Assembly (NCBI GenBank): GCA_012719395.1 | Contig: JAAYAL010000008.1 | Coordinates: forward strand, 58,050 to 122,049 | Length of the DNA stretch: 64,000 bases | Reading direction: 5' to 3' | Source of the DNA: Gaiellales bacterium | GTDB lineage: Bacteria > Actinomycetota > Thermoleophilia > RBG-16-64-13 | In this document: piece after piece, positions 1-9,198 of the stretch | Layout of the letters: the number at the start of each line of letters is the position of its first letter | Position numbering within the stretch: position 1 is the first letter of the stretch | Program-made: the position numbers and the translations under genes | The notes under the pieces: generated by a model | Databases searched by the model: none | Told to the model about the DNA's origin: nothing | What the model saw: the letters and a program-made list of their open reading frames with translations, nothing else

Positions 1-65
1 AGGATCGAGAGGGCGAGGGGCAGAGCCTTCCCCAGGATCCTTGCGGTACGCGTGGTCTTCTTCAT
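1..65 (-). CDS. Secreted or membrane protein, N-terminus only
   Basis: The gene runs off the left edge; 21 codons are visible. Translation from the ATG at 65 begins MKKTTRTARILGKALPLAL, a positively charged start followed by a hydrophobic stretch, as in a signal peptide or first membrane helix. A GGAG ribosome-binding site lies 5 nt before the ATG. It starts 12 bp after the stop of the lipoprotein gene on the same strand, so the two are probably co-transcribed and both products leave the cytoplasm. No function can be assigned. Confidence 0.6.
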   Translation of the reverse strand, partial: MKKTTRTARILGKALPLALSI

Positions 66-77
66 GTTTGTCTCCGC

Positions 78-1523
78 TCAGTCTGTGTTGAACAACGGCT
101 CGAGCACATCGGCGTGTTTCTCGAGGGCTTCGAGCACAAAGGTGTCCCAATGCCGGGCGTCGGCTTCGGAGTTGCCGAAGACGTAGTCTTCCTGGCCGCA
201 GTCGATGACGTCGAACCCAGGGATGGACTTGCTGGCGCCGGCGGTCCTGTAGGCGGCGGCATCAGCGAGGGTGAAGGAGACGTGTGAGAGGTCGGTCGCG
301 TCGACCCAGTTGCTGATGTCAACGCCGGTGGCCTCGGTCTCGGTGCCGTTCGTGGTCTGCGGGGTGGCGGCGCTCTTGGTGACGGTTTTGGCGCCGTCGA
401 CGTACGTGCCGTACATCTCGTCCACGTAGAGAGAGAAGGAGTCGCCCAGCACTTCGGAGGGAACGTGGCCGCCGTCCCACTGCCATTCGATCACCGCATC
501 GACCCCGGCGTTGAACCACGCGATCTCCAGGTTGAGAGAGGCGAACATGGAGATGTCGCCTTCGCTCGCGCCCATCACGATCCTGGTCCAGACGGGGTCC
601 TCGGTGCCTTCCGCGCCAATGTAGTTGAGCGGGTTGTAGAGGGACACGATGTTGTTGCCGTACTCGTCGCCGGCTTCGATGCCGGCGATGTCGGCCTTGT
701 AGGCGGCCACCATGTCGTCGTAGCTCGCGTAGGTGGCGGAATCGGTGGCCGCGAACATGGTGGCGTGGGTGGCGCCGCCGGAGCCCCCGGTGGACACGAC
801 GTAGTCCACGCTGCCGGGCAGGTTGCCGAGCAGGATGTTGTACTTCACGAACCGGGCCGCATTCTTCTGGTCCACCAGACAGCTGGGGGCATCGCCGGTG
901 TGGTAGGTGGCGCCGCTGGAGTCGGTGGCGGTGTCCTGCTTGCCGCGGTTGCCGCAGGCCACGTTGATGTAGCCGTCGGCGGCGTAGGTGGTGGAAGCCG
1001 GGGAGTTGTTCTGGGAACCGTAGCCGGCGGCGCCCGTGTTCAGGATCACCGGGGCCGTTGCCGCCGTGTAGACCTGGCCGTTGGGGCTTGTGATCTGAGC
1101 AGCGAAGTCGATGACCAGCGAGCCCTTCACGGCCGCCTGGGCGTCGTTTGAGGTGACGTCGGCCGTGCCGTCGCCGTTGGTGTCGATGCCGGTGACATAG
1201 GCTCCCGGGACGCAGACAGAGACGCCCTGCTGGTCAGGCAGTTCCGGATAAGCCACCGCGGACACGATGGAGAGCACCCACGCGTCGGCGTCCGTGGAGT
1301 AGGTCCATTCCTGGTTCTCGTTGTTCGCCAGGTTCAGCGTGCTTTCGATAGACGCGTGGCCCGAGCCGGTCGAAGCCATGCTCGAGGCTGTGGATGCGCT
1401 CTGACTGGTGCTGCCGCTCTGCGTGCTGCCGCTCTGCGAGTCGCCGCCGCTGCAGCCGCCCAACCCCACGACCAGACTCGGCGCTATGGCCATGGCCACC
1501 AACAGCTGCAGGGGCCTCCTCAT
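78..1523 (-). CDS. Lipoprotein with tannase-like alpha/beta-hydrolase fold
   Basis: 481 aa. Residues 1-24 form a lipoprotein signal peptide ending in the lipobox LGGC (lipid anchor on C24), followed by a Ser/Thr/Gly-rich linker to about residue 55. The hydrolase-like part holds a nucleophile-elbow motif, GGSGGA (246-251, Ser248), and near the C-terminus ARHWDTF, a likely catalytic-His segment. This order resembles subtype B tannase/feruloyl-esterase-like proteins of anaerobic actinobacteria; substrate specificity cannot be read from it. The start is supported by AAAGGAG six nt upstream of the ATG. It would act outside the membrane. Family assignment is moderately sure, tannase activity is inference. 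Confidence 0.7.
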   Translation of the reverse strand: MRRPLQLLVAMAIAPSLVVGLGGCSGGDSQSGSTQSGSTSQSASTASSMASTGSGHASIESTLNLANNENQEWTYSTDADAWVLSIVSAVAYPELPDQQGVSVCVPGAYVTGIDTNGDGTADVTSNDAQAAVKGSLVIDFAAQITSPNGQVYTAATAPVILNTGAAGYGSQNNSPASTTYAADGYINVACGNRGKQDTATDSSGATYHTGDAPSCLVDQKNAARFVKYNILLGNLPGSVDYVVSTGGSGGATHATMFAATDSATYASYDDMVAAYKADIAGIEAGDEYGNNIVSLYNPLNYIGAEGTEDPVWTRIVMGASEGDISMFASLNLEIAWFNAGVDAVIEWQWDGGHVPSEVLGDSFSLYVDEMYGTYVDGAKTVTKSAATPQTTNGTETEATGVDISNWVDATDLSHVSFTLADAAAYRTAGASKSIPGFDVIDCGQEDYVFGNSEADARHWDTFVLEALEKHADVLEPLFNTD

Positions 1524-1719
1524 TGAGAACTCCTTTCATTCCCTCAACTCAGACAAGACAAGGAGATCGTAGTGCGCCGGGAGTAAGGGCAACGTAAGGC
1601 TGCAGGTTGCCGCCTCGGGGTGGCCGCGGAGTGCGGTGGAGGTGGCCACGGGCAGGTGCGAACATCGCTCCAGCGCTCCGTTCCCCGGGCCAACTCCGCC
1701 TGCTCACCTTGCGCGATAT

Positions 1720-1875
1720 CTAGCCCCGCGTCCCCCAATACCCGGGACGCTGACGATGGTACTCAACGGCCACGATCCGTCTGCCCACCTGCGGGACATC
1801 TTGTGACGCATACCAATCGAGGATGTCGCGTAGATCGTCACGGGGCGACTGCGCGAACTCAATGTGGCAGCCGGG
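1720..1875 (-). pseudogene. ParE/RelE-family toxin fragment (copy A)
   Basis: The minus strand reads CHIEFAQSPRDDLRDILDW and, a few residues on, QDVPQVGRRIV. This is the N-terminal two helices of a ParE-type toxin (IEF..SAR.DL..I.D.., then GRRIV). It then degenerates and stops, without the C-terminal beta strands and catalytic region. No proper start or antitoxin is adjacent. The core is carried by a 100-bp repeat also found at 8712-8811. Confidence 0.6.
1771..1870. repeat. 100-bp dispersed repeat, copy A
   Basis: Aligns without gaps to 8712-8811 in the same orientation; I count 8 mismatches in 100. Both copies encode the same truncated ParE-like N-terminus, so they look like remains of two paralogous toxin genes or of one duplicated fragment rather than a mobile-element end. 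Confidence 0.85.
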
Positions 1876-1911
1876 TTGGCTCACGTGAGGCCAAGCGAGC
1901 ATGCAACCTCG

Positions 1912-2322
1912 TCAAGGGACATGACCCGCCAAGCCGGTTTCCTGCATCAGCGGCTCCACCCCGGCCAGCTCCCCGGGACGCACTCCGGAGAACAGGTGTT
2001 AGAGCGCCAGCATGGTGTGCGTCTTGCCGCCGCCGAAGTTGGTTTGCAGCTGCTCCACCGGGTCCCGATACTCGTCCGACCCCTCCCCCAGGTGCACCTG
2101 CCACAGGTCGGCAGCAGACTCGGCCTGCTGGTAGACGCCGCCGGCCACATCCGCGTGGGGCGTCACCACCTCCCGCCAGGGCCGGAGGCCGGCCGCCGCC
2201 GCGCTCTCGAGGGCGCTCCCCGCCGTCTTGCGCTTCTCGGCCCGCACCTGCTCGTCAAAGCGGAGGCGCAGCAGCTCCAGTGCCCTGCCGACCCGCTCGT
2301 AGTTGGCGATGGCCACCCTCAA
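1912..2322 (-). pseudogene. Broken DUF499 (Swt1-HEPN/AAA) ATPase gene
   Basis: The frame opens with a TTG overlapping the Fic gene stop and reads [13 protein letters not shown], then [51 protein letters not shown], all landmarks of DUF499-type ATPases (GGGKTH is the Walker A). Two lesions are visible. The stretch normally between DEYRDPVE and QLQTNF is missing. The codon after MLAL (family: Tyr) is TAA at 1999-2001; the same frame resumes as HLFSGVRPGELAGVEPL and ends at 1912. Intact relatives are around 1000 aa. It is paired with the Fic gene, as in accessory defence or mobile loci. Confidence 0.75.
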
Positions 2323-3854
2323 GCCTCCTCTATCGTGCCGGGCCCCGGAGCCCCGCCCGCCGGCAGTTGCGCGCGCGCCGCCCGGACCACGGCCTCCATG
2401 CCCTCCAACTCCTCGTTGGTCAGTTCGGCGAAACTCCTCCTCTTCTTCCCCGAGAGGCGGCCGTCACCCTGCAGGCTGAGCCGGATGAAGAGGTCCAGCC
2501 GGGCATCAGGCATGTCCACGATCTCTGCCAGGTCCGCGCGCGCCATGTCAAACACGGCCAAGTACTCAAGCTCGGACGTGAACTCCCGAGCGATGGTGTC
2601 GCCAATGAAACGGAACAACTCCTCTGCCGCGTGCGTGAGATCCGGGTAACGGTAGTAGGCAGCCGACTCGTTCAGCACGGTCAGCGCGCCGGCCTGGTCC
2701 AGCTCGTATTCCACGTGCTGCATGACCTCGCGAGAATACGACTCAAGCACGACGTCGTACCGAGCCTTCTCGCGTAGCATCACAGCCGAGACGGGGAAGA
2801 TAACGCCTGGCGGGGTGAAGCCGCCGGCCGCCAGCACGTGGTGAATGAGGAAGCGATGCAAACGGCCGTTCCCATCCGCGAAGGGGTGGATGAACACGAA
2901 GCCGAAGCCGAGCAGGGCAGCCGCCATCACCGGATGTGCCGCGGCCGCCTCCAGCCGCCGTTGACACTCCGCCCAGCCACGCATCAGGGCCGGGACGTCC
3001 TCCGGCCGGGGAGGCACGTAGTGGACCAGTTCCCTCCCGGGTCCCAGACTCTGGCCCACGTAGTTCTGGGAGCTTCGGAATCCGTCGGCCCCATACCGTG
3101 GATCCACGATCATCCGCTGCAGCGCGGTCAGCTCCTCTTCGTTGGCACATCCGACGTTGCCCGCCTGCCGCAGAAGCTCCACGAACCGCGCCGTCCGCCG
3201 CCGATCCGGCCGCAGCCGTTCTATCTCGTAGGACGATTTCGTTTCCTTCACGAACAGATAGTGCGCCGCCCGCAACACGGTATCCGCGGGAAAGCGCTCG
3301 AGCACGCTCCGCACCCGTTCCTCCAGCCGCTGGGCGATTAACCGTTCCACGGTGCTGGTCCGCCGCACCAATGGGCAGTAGGCCGGCGTGCCGGGCAGGT
3401 TGTTGATCACCCGCTGTCGGCGTACACGGCTGGCGGAGCCCTGGGGACCGAACGACAGGTACCGGCCTGGATCCAGTACCGGGACATAGTTGCCCTGGGT
3501 GAGGTCGGGCAGTGGGAGAGCGGCGCCGGTCAGCCACTCAAAGAGGAACCAGGCCAGCCGGGAGTAACGGCCGGTGGGAGAACCCCGGACAAAGGAGGTG
3601 AGTTCGTCGACGGGCGCCACGCTGAATAGAGCCGCCAAGACCTCCAGGTTGATCCCTTCCCGCTTGAGGGCAAAGAGCAGATGATCAGTCCACCCGTGGC
3701 CGGGATCCGAGCGTGGCGGGTAGTATTCCTCTCGGCGCCCCTCGCGCACCACCGAACGCCGATGACCCCGGTCGAGCAGGTAGGACCGTGCTTCAAGCGC
3801 GAGCGTGTCCAGCCCAAATCGCTCGACAAGCGCCAGATACCCGATCGCCTTCAA
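2319..3854 (-). CDS. Fic-domain protein (putative AMPylase-type)
   Basis: 511 aa. The Fic active-site motif [12 protein letters not shown] lies at about 323-334 with the catalytic His and the phosphate-binding GNGR intact. Upstream, S208xxxE212 resembles the autoinhibitory helix motif [S/T]xxxE[G/N], but the following residue is Arg. The N-terminal 200 residues are a family-specific extension. Fic proteins usually transfer AMP or another phosphate-containing group from a nucleotide to a protein hydroxyl; the target here is unknown. The start is TTG at 3854. The stop overlaps the start of the broken DUF499 gene, indicating former translational coupling. It looks intact although its partner is dead. 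Confidence 0.85.
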   Translation of the reverse strand: MKAIGYLALVERFGLDTLALEARSYLLDRGHRRSVVREGRREEYYPPRSDPGHGWTDHLLFALKREGINLEVLAALFSVAPVDELTSFVRGSPTGRYSRLAWFLFEWLTGAALPLPDLTQGNYVPVLDPGRYLSFGPQGSASRVRRQRVINNLPGTPAYCPLVRRTSTVERLIAQRLEERVRSVLERFPADTVLRAAHYLFVKETKSSYEIERLRPDRRRTARFVELLRQAGNVGCANEEELTALQRMIVDPRYGADGFRSSQNYVGQSLGPGRELVHYVPPRPEDVPALMRGWAECQRRLEAAAAHPVMAAALLGFGFVFIHPFADGNGRLHRFLIHHVLAAGGFTPPGVIFPVSAVMLREKARYDVVLESYSREVMQHVEYELDQAGALTVLNESAAYYRYPDLTHAAEELFRFIGDTIAREFTSELEYLAVFDMARADLAEIVDMPDARLDLFIRLSLQGDGRLSGKKRRSFAELTNEELEGMEAVVRAARAQLPAGGAPGPGTIEEA

Positions 3855-4054
3855 GAGCGTCGCCCCCGTGCAGAACGATTACCACATGCGCAGAATGCTT
3901 ACAGTGGGACTATCATTGCGCATTTCGGTTATGAATGGTAGCCGCGGCGGGTAATGCCTCAGCGCGCGAGGCTTGCTCCGCATCTTCGGCGTGGACAACA
4001 TCGCAGGTCCTCAGGCCCAAGTCCGCTGTGCTTGGCGATGCGTGCGCGGCGAGG

Positions 4055-4137
4055 ACCTGGTTGGCACCCGATTCGCGGAGAAGGCCGAAAAACCGGCTCG
4101 CCGGCTTCTTGGTGAATCCGATGGTATAGAAGTTCAC
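4055..4137 (-). pseudogene. DUF488 protein N-terminal stub
   Basis: From a GTG at 4137 (AAAAGGATCA just upstream) the minus strand reads VNFYTIGFTKKPASRFFGLLRESGA, broken here only by family resemblance to the opening strand and helix of DUF488 proteins (KLYTIGFTKKSAEEFF...). Homology ends after about 27 codons, where the family would continue with its conserved DVR segment. The rest of 3855-4234 holds nothing else I can support. Confidence 0.5.
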
Positions 4138-4234
4138 TGATCCTTTTCGCCCCTGCCTACAACCCGAAGCCATCTCCCGTCGCTTGGTCAACGAGCCTTC
4201 GCTGCCGGTCGCATGCCCCTGTCCTGCCGCCCTT

Positions 4235-4459
4235 TCACTGAATACCCAAGAATTCGTCAATGGTCATGCGCACATCAGCCGCGATCTTGCGCAAGAGCGT
4301 GGGAGAGATATCGCGGCCTGCGTGGAAAGGGACTGTAGTGCTCCGACCGTCCGCGTGCCGGAACTGCTTGTGGGACCCGCGTTGCCTGGTCTCTACGAAC
4401 CCGTGAGCCTCACGCAGGATGACGACCTCTCCGGGCTTGAGAACCGGCAGAGCTCCCAA
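4235..4459 (-). CDS. hicA: HicA-family mRNA interferase toxin
   Basis: 74 aa. The motif RQRGSHKQFRH (residues about 25-35) carries the catalytic His of the double-stranded-RNA-binding-like HicA fold, followed by TTVPFHAGRDISPTLLRKI, the typical second half. HicA cleaves mRNA and is neutralised by HicB. The start is a TTG two nt after the hicB stop, so translation is coupled to the antitoxin. Full length for the family and undamaged, unlike its neighbours. Confidence 0.88.
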   Translation of the reverse strand: MGALPVLKPGEVVILREAHGFVETRQRGSHKQFRHADGRSTTVPFHAGRDISPTLLRKIAADVRMTIDEFLGIQ

Positions 4460-4461
4460 GG

Positions 4462-4680
4462 TCAGGCAACCCGAACAGTGCGTACGCCGACGTACTCCGA
4501 CTCAAGAACAGGCTGGCCATCCTCCAGCAGCATCTCGACGACCTCACGTAGGTTCTGCTGCAACTCATCCATGTGGGAACCCTGGGTGTGCGCGCCTGGC
4601 CACCCCGGCACGTAGCCAACAAACACACCGGTCTGCGGATCACGCTCGACTACGAAACCATAGGAACCATGGGAACGCAT
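4462..4680 (-). CDS. hicB: HicB-family antitoxin
   Basis: 72 aa. FVVERDPQTGVFVGYVPGWPGAHTQG followed by LQQNLREVVEMLLEDGQPV is the partial RNase-H-like HicB fold. There is no added C-terminal DNA-binding domain, so autoregulation may depend on other residues. It lies first in the operon, directly before hicA. CAGGAGG seven nt before the ATG gives a strong ribosome-binding site, consistent with antitoxin excess. Confidence 0.88.
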   Translation of the reverse strand: MRSHGSYGFVVERDPQTGVFVGYVPGWPGAHTQGSHMDELQQNLREVVEMLLEDGQPVLESEYVGVRTVRVA

Positions 4681-4751
4681 GGCTCACCTCCTGGATCGAC
4701 CACACGATAGCCTACATCCCCACTGCCGGCAGCGGGATCAAGGCGCGGCGC

Positions 4752-6680
4752 TCAGTGCCTCTTCTTCACGATCGGTACTCCCTCCAGGCCATCCAGGATC
4801 TCCATCAGCCGGCGCTTGCGGGCGTGGGTCTGCCGCAATTCCCGCAGGTACCCGTGCCATTGCTCGGTTTCCTTCCGCCGGGCCATGACCCGCCCCGCCT
4901 TGCGAAGGTACGTGGCCGCCTCCTGATACGCGCTGGGCTGGACCCGGGCAATCAGCCGCTCGGCCTTGCTCTGCCAGATGGCCACCGCCCGATCCGGCGC
5001 GTGGTCTTGCACAGCCGTGGCGATCTCGTCCTCGTTGACCCGGTACCACCCGAGACTCTGCTGGGGGAGCCGGTCGTACCAGCGCAGCACCTCGTCCGGT
5101 CTCTCTTCCAGGATGGCAATGCCGATGAGGTCGGCCGCCATGGGGAAACAGTCGTTCGGGTCTGCTGCCGGTTCGTCGAGATGGGTTTCCGGGAGTGGCC
5201 ATACTTCGCGCTCCCAGGGGAGAACTCCCGTTTCGAGGTAATCCAATAGGCGCTCGCGTACCGTGGGCCAAGCTTTGATTCTCTCGGCGACTTCCCGGCA
5301 GTCCGTGAAGGCCTTTCGCGACGGACGGCGCACGAACTCCTCCGCCTGCATGGCCGCCACCGCCGGCCAGTTCTCTTCCAGCGCTCGGATTTCCCGCAGT
5401 TGATCGCGCAGGCCCGCCGCGATGCCCGGCCATGGTTCCTTGGTGGCCTCATACCCTTTCCGGATCCAGCGCTCGGCCTCCTCGTAGCGCCCTGCCGTAA
5501 CCAGCTGGCCCACCAACCGTTGATAGCTACCCGTCTTTGTGGCCTCGGCTTCGCACAGGGGAATGATCTCGTCCTCCCGGCCGGCGCCCTCCAGGGCGTG
5601 AACGGCCCAGTCGCCGAGCCGGTCGCGGGCGTAGCCGCGATCGAAGGCGTCGGCGCCCTTGAAGCTCTTCACGTCAGGTAGACGGGCCAGCAGCCGGTCC
5701 GCCAGCGCCTGCCAGGACGCCTGTGGATGCGGCTGCCGAAGGTACTCCGCGAAGGCTTCGCAGATCCCATAATCGTCCGCCAGCACGGCGTCCAGGGCCC
5801 AACTCAATCTGTCGGCGCCGTCGAGAGACGACGAATCCAACGCCTTGACGATCACCGGCATACAGCCGATGATCTCAGCGGCCGTTTCGCCCTGGTCCTG
5901 GCTTTCCTCCACTTGGCGGGTTCCCGTGGTCAAGAGCTCCTCGCCCGCGGTCAGCACCTCGTCGGCATACCCGCCTTTGAGCAGCACTTCGAGCTTCTTG
6001 CGGATCCCCGAGTAGTCCGGCGTGTGGCCTTCGCCCCGCCAGTAGTTCTGCCAGCCGGGTTCGGCGCCAACGGCACGGATCTCCTGACGCAGACGTGTCA
6101 GAAGCGTCTTGGCGTCGCCGCCGGCCATCCGGCAGCGGTCGGCCAGCGCCTGCGCAATCTCCGGGTATTGCCCGGCCAGTTCGCGGATCAGCCCCATGAG
6201 CTGGGCCTTGGTCTTGCCCCGCAGAAATGCATCGAGGTCCTCGGCGGCCTGGCCGGCGTCGATGCCGTCGGCGGCCTTGCGAGTCGGGGCGCTGTCGTCG
6301 CGGCCGACGTCGTTGTGGGCGACGTCGCCGCCCCGATCCTCGCCTGCCAAGAGCCCGAGACGTTTGTCGCCCGCGCCCGCCTGGGGAACGCGCCGTCCGT
6401 GTTTTAACCTCTCCAGGTACTCAAGCAGTACGGCAACCCCATGCTTGCAGTTGATCGCGTAGGGGCAGGTGCAGATGGAGTCAGGCTTGCCATCAGCATC
6501 CATGCCGACCTTGGTGGCGTAGCGATTCGAGCCGCCCACCCAGGCGACCAAGGCGCCGTCCTCCGTCCGCGCCAAGTCGGAAACGTACCCCTGCTCCTGG
6601 TAGCTCCGGCCCCGGAACACGATTCTGCTCCCGGCCCAGGCATGGAGGTCGTCCCAGGTCAGGTCTTCAAATTGGCTCAT
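4752..6680 (-). CDS. SWIM zinc-finger protein
   Basis: 642 aa from the ATG at 6680; an upstream ATG at 6728 is possible, but family resemblance begins at MSQFEDLTWDDLHAWAG and GGAGAGG precedes 6680. The SWIM motif CxCx5CxH is at residues 70-80 (C70, C72, C78, H80). The remainder is a long, mostly alpha-helical, TPR-like region rich in Glu, Trp and Arg. SWIM domains bind zinc and are thought to mediate nucleic-acid or protein contacts; the role of these long bacterial forms is not known. No partner is evident in the neighbourhood. Confidence 0.75.
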   Translation of the reverse strand: MSQFEDLTWDDLHAWAGSRIVFRGRSYQEQGYVSDLARTEDGALVAWVGGSNRYATKVGMDADGKPDSICTCPYAINCKHGVAVLLEYLERLKHGRRVPQAGAGDKRLGLLAGEDRGGDVAHNDVGRDDSAPTRKAADGIDAGQAAEDLDAFLRGKTKAQLMGLIRELAGQYPEIAQALADRCRMAGGDAKTLLTRLRQEIRAVGAEPGWQNYWRGEGHTPDYSGIRKKLEVLLKGGYADEVLTAGEELLTTGTRQVEESQDQGETAAEIIGCMPVIVKALDSSSLDGADRLSWALDAVLADDYGICEAFAEYLRQPHPQASWQALADRLLARLPDVKSFKGADAFDRGYARDRLGDWAVHALEGAGREDEIIPLCEAEATKTGSYQRLVGQLVTAGRYEEAERWIRKGYEATKEPWPGIAAGLRDQLREIRALEENWPAVAAMQAEEFVRRPSRKAFTDCREVAERIKAWPTVRERLLDYLETGVLPWEREVWPLPETHLDEPAADPNDCFPMAADLIGIAILEERPDEVLRWYDRLPQQSLGWYRVNEDEIATAVQDHAPDRAVAIWQSKAERLIARVQPSAYQEAATYLRKAGRVMARRKETEQWHGYLRELRQTHARKRRLMEILDGLEGVPIVKKRH

Positions 6681-6728
6681 GTGTGGAGACGCGCCTCTCC
6701 AATTCACCGAAGGGCTCCGGGTCGTCAA

Positions 6729-7027
6729 GCTGCCGGCGTATCACCATGCGCTGTCAGTCTGGCACGTAGTATGACCAAACGCGAGTCTGGCGTACGTTTG
6801 GTGTACGATGACTTGCTGCACGATCTCCGGCCAGCTCTGCACCAGCCCGTTGTAGGAGAGGGCCAGCAGATCCCCCAAGCGAGCCACGCGAGCCTTCTCC
6901 TTCCGCCAAGGTTGACCAAGGATAGCTTCGGCTCCCTATCCTAGCGCCGGCGCCAGACAGCGCGCGTGCGACGTCGGGTTGAGGCGCATGATGGTCCGCC
7001 CACCCGGCAGGACCGTCTCGAGCTTGC
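6729..7027. other. Gene-poor stretch with possible coding remnant
   Basis: About 300 bases between two minus-strand genes. The minus strand near 6770-6880 can be read as LGDLLALSYNGLVQSW and onward to a stop, which looks protein-like but has no start, no family I recognise and no conserved motif. I see no promoter or terminator I can defend. Confidence 0.3.
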
Positions 7028-8069
7028 TCACTCCACGAAAGCGTCGTAGTCAGCGAGGGCCGACCCTATGGCCAGGAAGGTCTCGTCATCGACCAACGAG
7101 AAAGCTCCGCAACGGACGAGGACGTCTTCCCATAGCCGGGCCTCCAGGTGCCGATGGCGCGACCGGCGCACAGGATGGCGGGGGGAATAGCCCGTTGGCG
7201 ACGATCCGTGCGCAGGCGACGGGGTCCAGGGCAACGCGCCGCTCCGCGTAACCCAGGATGTACTCATCGAAAGCGGGAAGGACCCACGCAACCCTCTCGA
7301 TCGACGGAGGGGCGGATGGCGAGACCGGCATCCAGTGGACTGCGTCGCCGATTCTCTCGCCTGCAAGCCGGCTCGCGGCCAGTTCGGTCCCGGCCCTGGC
7401 TTCGGCAGCCGGGAGTCCCGACCACCAGGCGAAGTCCCTGACAGTCGCCGGCCCGTGGCTGCTGAAATACCGCCAAGCGAGTTCGGCCAGCGCCTCCTCG
7501 CGAGACAGCGCCGGCGCCCGAGGAACCACGGCATCGAGCAAGGCGAACGTCGTTTGCCTTCCCACCTCCACCGTCTGGACGAGGAGGCCCTTGAGCGATA
7601 GCTGCCTCAGGATATGGATGCCCCGCTGGCCGGTCGTCTCGATGCCGGCGCGATCCAGAAGGGCAAGCGCGTCGGCCCGCGTGAGTCTGCCGCCGTCGGA
7701 GAGCGCCTGCTCGAGCACGGCGCGGCTCGCCCGCAGCGCGATATCGTCGATTCCGAGTTGACGCAGCCGGCCGGTGCTCTGGGCGATAACGCTGGGCGCG
7801 ACTAGATCCAGCACCCACCGCACGTCTTGGGCCGCGACCAGGTGGAGAGTCCCGCGCAAAGCCCAGGTGCGCACGAGAGTGGACGAGGCCAAAGCCAACT
7901 CGATGTCACTCGCCGTTGCCTTGTGCAACCGCAAGCCGACGGCCCAAAGCGCGTTCCGATAATCCTGAGCCTGCATCGCTCCGAAAGCGGTCACCACATC
8001 ACTCGCGGACGTGTGAGGATGAACAGTGATCTGTTGGTTCGCGAGACGCAGCCGAGCCATGTCACTCAC
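7028..8069 (-). pseudogene. Winged-helix DNA-binding protein (HTH_42 type), frameshifted
   Basis: The first 300 codons from 8069 match the winged-helix, DNA-binding-domain-containing family (LRLANQQI, MQAQDYRNALWAVGLR, TWALRGTLHLV, LPAFDEYILGY). Near the C-terminus the frame breaks twice. After GLFPP the family sequence continues as AILCAGRAIGTW in a second frame, reached through a C6 run near 7180-7190. It then continues as DVLVRCGAFSLVDDETF in a third frame (from about 7140) down to the stop at 7028. All pieces are present, so this is either a recent pseudogene or two sequencing indels. Related proteins include DNA-glycosylase-like YcaQ. Confidence 0.75.
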
Positions 8070-8153
8070 TCAGCACCTCCGCGCACTCGTCTCACGTCGC
8101 TCCTCCCGTCACGCCCGCCGGACGGACTTGTGCATCAGTCGAACTCGGTTCGC

Positions 8154-8636
8154 TTATGAGGAAGCATCGCCGGTATACGTGAGGGTGAGGCGCAGCATGT
8201 CAAGGAGTTGAATGCCATCCTCGAAAACTGGCTCTTGGTAGTTGCTGACGAAGAAGTCATGGTCGATGCCCGTGACCCGAAAGCCCTGCCTCTGGTAGAA
8301 AGCCAGTTGATAGCCGAATGTGCCCGTGCCCACCTCGATTCGGCTGGCGCCACATTCACGATAGAAGTCAATGACCCACTTCAGGAGAGCGGTGCCATAG
8401 CCGGATCTCTGATGGTCCGCATGCACGGCGATACTCATCAGCTCATATATGCCTGTCCCAAGTGGCTGCACCACACATGCACCGATGACAACCCCGCTGC
8501 TCAAGGCAACGAAACACTTCGATCTTGGCAAGTAGGAACGAACCTTGTCTTCCGAAGGATCAGCGAGCAGCAGCAGCTCCATCGGTGCATCCGTTGTTGG
8601 GATTTCTTGGATCTGTAGCGACATGCTTGTTCTCAT
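8154..8636 (-). CDS. GNAT-family N-acetyltransferase
   Basis: 160 aa. The acetyl-CoA-binding segment is visible as LMSIAVHADHQRSGYGTALL (Q/RxxGxG/A form). It is followed by FYRECGASRIEVGTG and FYQRQGFRVTGIDHDFF, the usual last strands with the Tyr general acid. Likely acetylates a small molecule or protein amine; the substrate is unknown. A second start at 8624 is equally possible; no strong ribosome-binding site separates the two. Stands alone. Confidence 0.8.
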   Translation of the reverse strand: MRTSMSLQIQEIPTTDAPMELLLLADPSEDKVRSYLPRSKCFVALSSGVVIGACVVQPLGTGIYELMSIAVHADHQRSGYGTALLKWVIDFYRECGASRIEVGTGTFGYQLAFYQRQGFRVTGIDHDFFVSNYQEPVFEDGIQLLDMLRLTLTYTGDASS

Positions 8637-8651
8637 GCCTAACAGTCAGCC

Positions 8652-8837
8652 TCAGCGACAGGCGCCCAGCGGACCGTCCGCCGCGTCTCCAACGCGGTCA
8701 ACGATCTCCAGCACGATCCGTCTGCCCACCTGCGAGACATCTTGTGACGCATGCCAATCGAGGATGCCGCGTAAACCATCACGGGCCGACTGCGCGAACT
8801 CAATGTGACAGCTCCACAAAGCGAGTGAAGGAGGCAC
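8652..8837 (-). pseudogene. ParE/RelE-family toxin fragment (copy B)
   Basis: Reads CHIEFAQSARDGLRGILDW, then QDVSQVGRRIVLEIVDRV before ending. It covers the N-terminal helices of a ParE-type toxin and extends a little further than copy A (EIVDRV is the normal continuation). The catalytic C-terminal half is absent and it has no antitoxin. It lies beside an intact phd/parE pair that is only distantly similar. Confidence 0.6.
8712..8811. repeat. 100-bp dispersed repeat, copy B
   Basis: Direct-orientation partner of 1771-1870, about 92 percent identical by eye over exactly 100 bases. Similarity fades at both ends, with no terminal inverted repeats or target-site duplication. Confidence 0.85.
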
Positions 8838-8878
8838 GCCTCTCCAAGTGGAACAACTCCTCTGTCGTGGGTGCGGTG

Positions 8879-9193
8879 TCAGGCGGCGGTGTCGGGCGGC
8901 GTCTCGTCGTCAGGCTGCTCCGGCATCTGACGGGCATGCCAGACCGTGGTGATCCAGACGGTGTCATTGACGACGCGATGGAAGAAGCGGTACGGCGGAA
9001 CCGGCAACTCGCGGTGAGGAAGATCGGGGAATTCGGGAATCGTGTGGCCGGAGTACGGGTGCTCCCGGAACTGGGCGACAACGAACTCAGCACGTCGCAT
9101 CACCGTGAGCGCCCCCGCCGGGTTCTTCGAGCCGAGGTAGCGGAGCACTTCGAGATACTGCCGGTCTGCCTGTGGAGTGAACCGTACTCGCAC
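8879..9193 (-). CDS. parE: ParE/RelE-superfamily toxin
   Basis: 104 aa. FTPQADRQYLEVLRYLGSKNPAGA, FREHPYSGHTIPEFPDLPHRELPVPPYRFFHRV and VWITTVWHARQ follow the ParE/RelE fold: an N-terminal helical hairpin, then strands carrying Arg and aromatic residues. ParE members poison gyrase, RelE members cut mRNA; which applies cannot be decided here. The GTG start sits 5 nt after the antitoxin stop. Family length, intact. Confidence 0.82.
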   Translation of the reverse strand: MRVRFTPQADRQYLEVLRYLGSKNPAGALTVMRRAEFVVAQFREHPYSGHTIPEFPDLPHRELPVPPYRFFHRVVNDTVWITTVWHARQMPEQPDDETPPDTAA

Positions 9194-9198
9194 CCGGA

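Noticed and set aside
465..1151. 228-codon plus-strand frame opposite the lipoprotein gene
   Set aside because: Val/Gly-rich repetitive antisense translation with no start signal.
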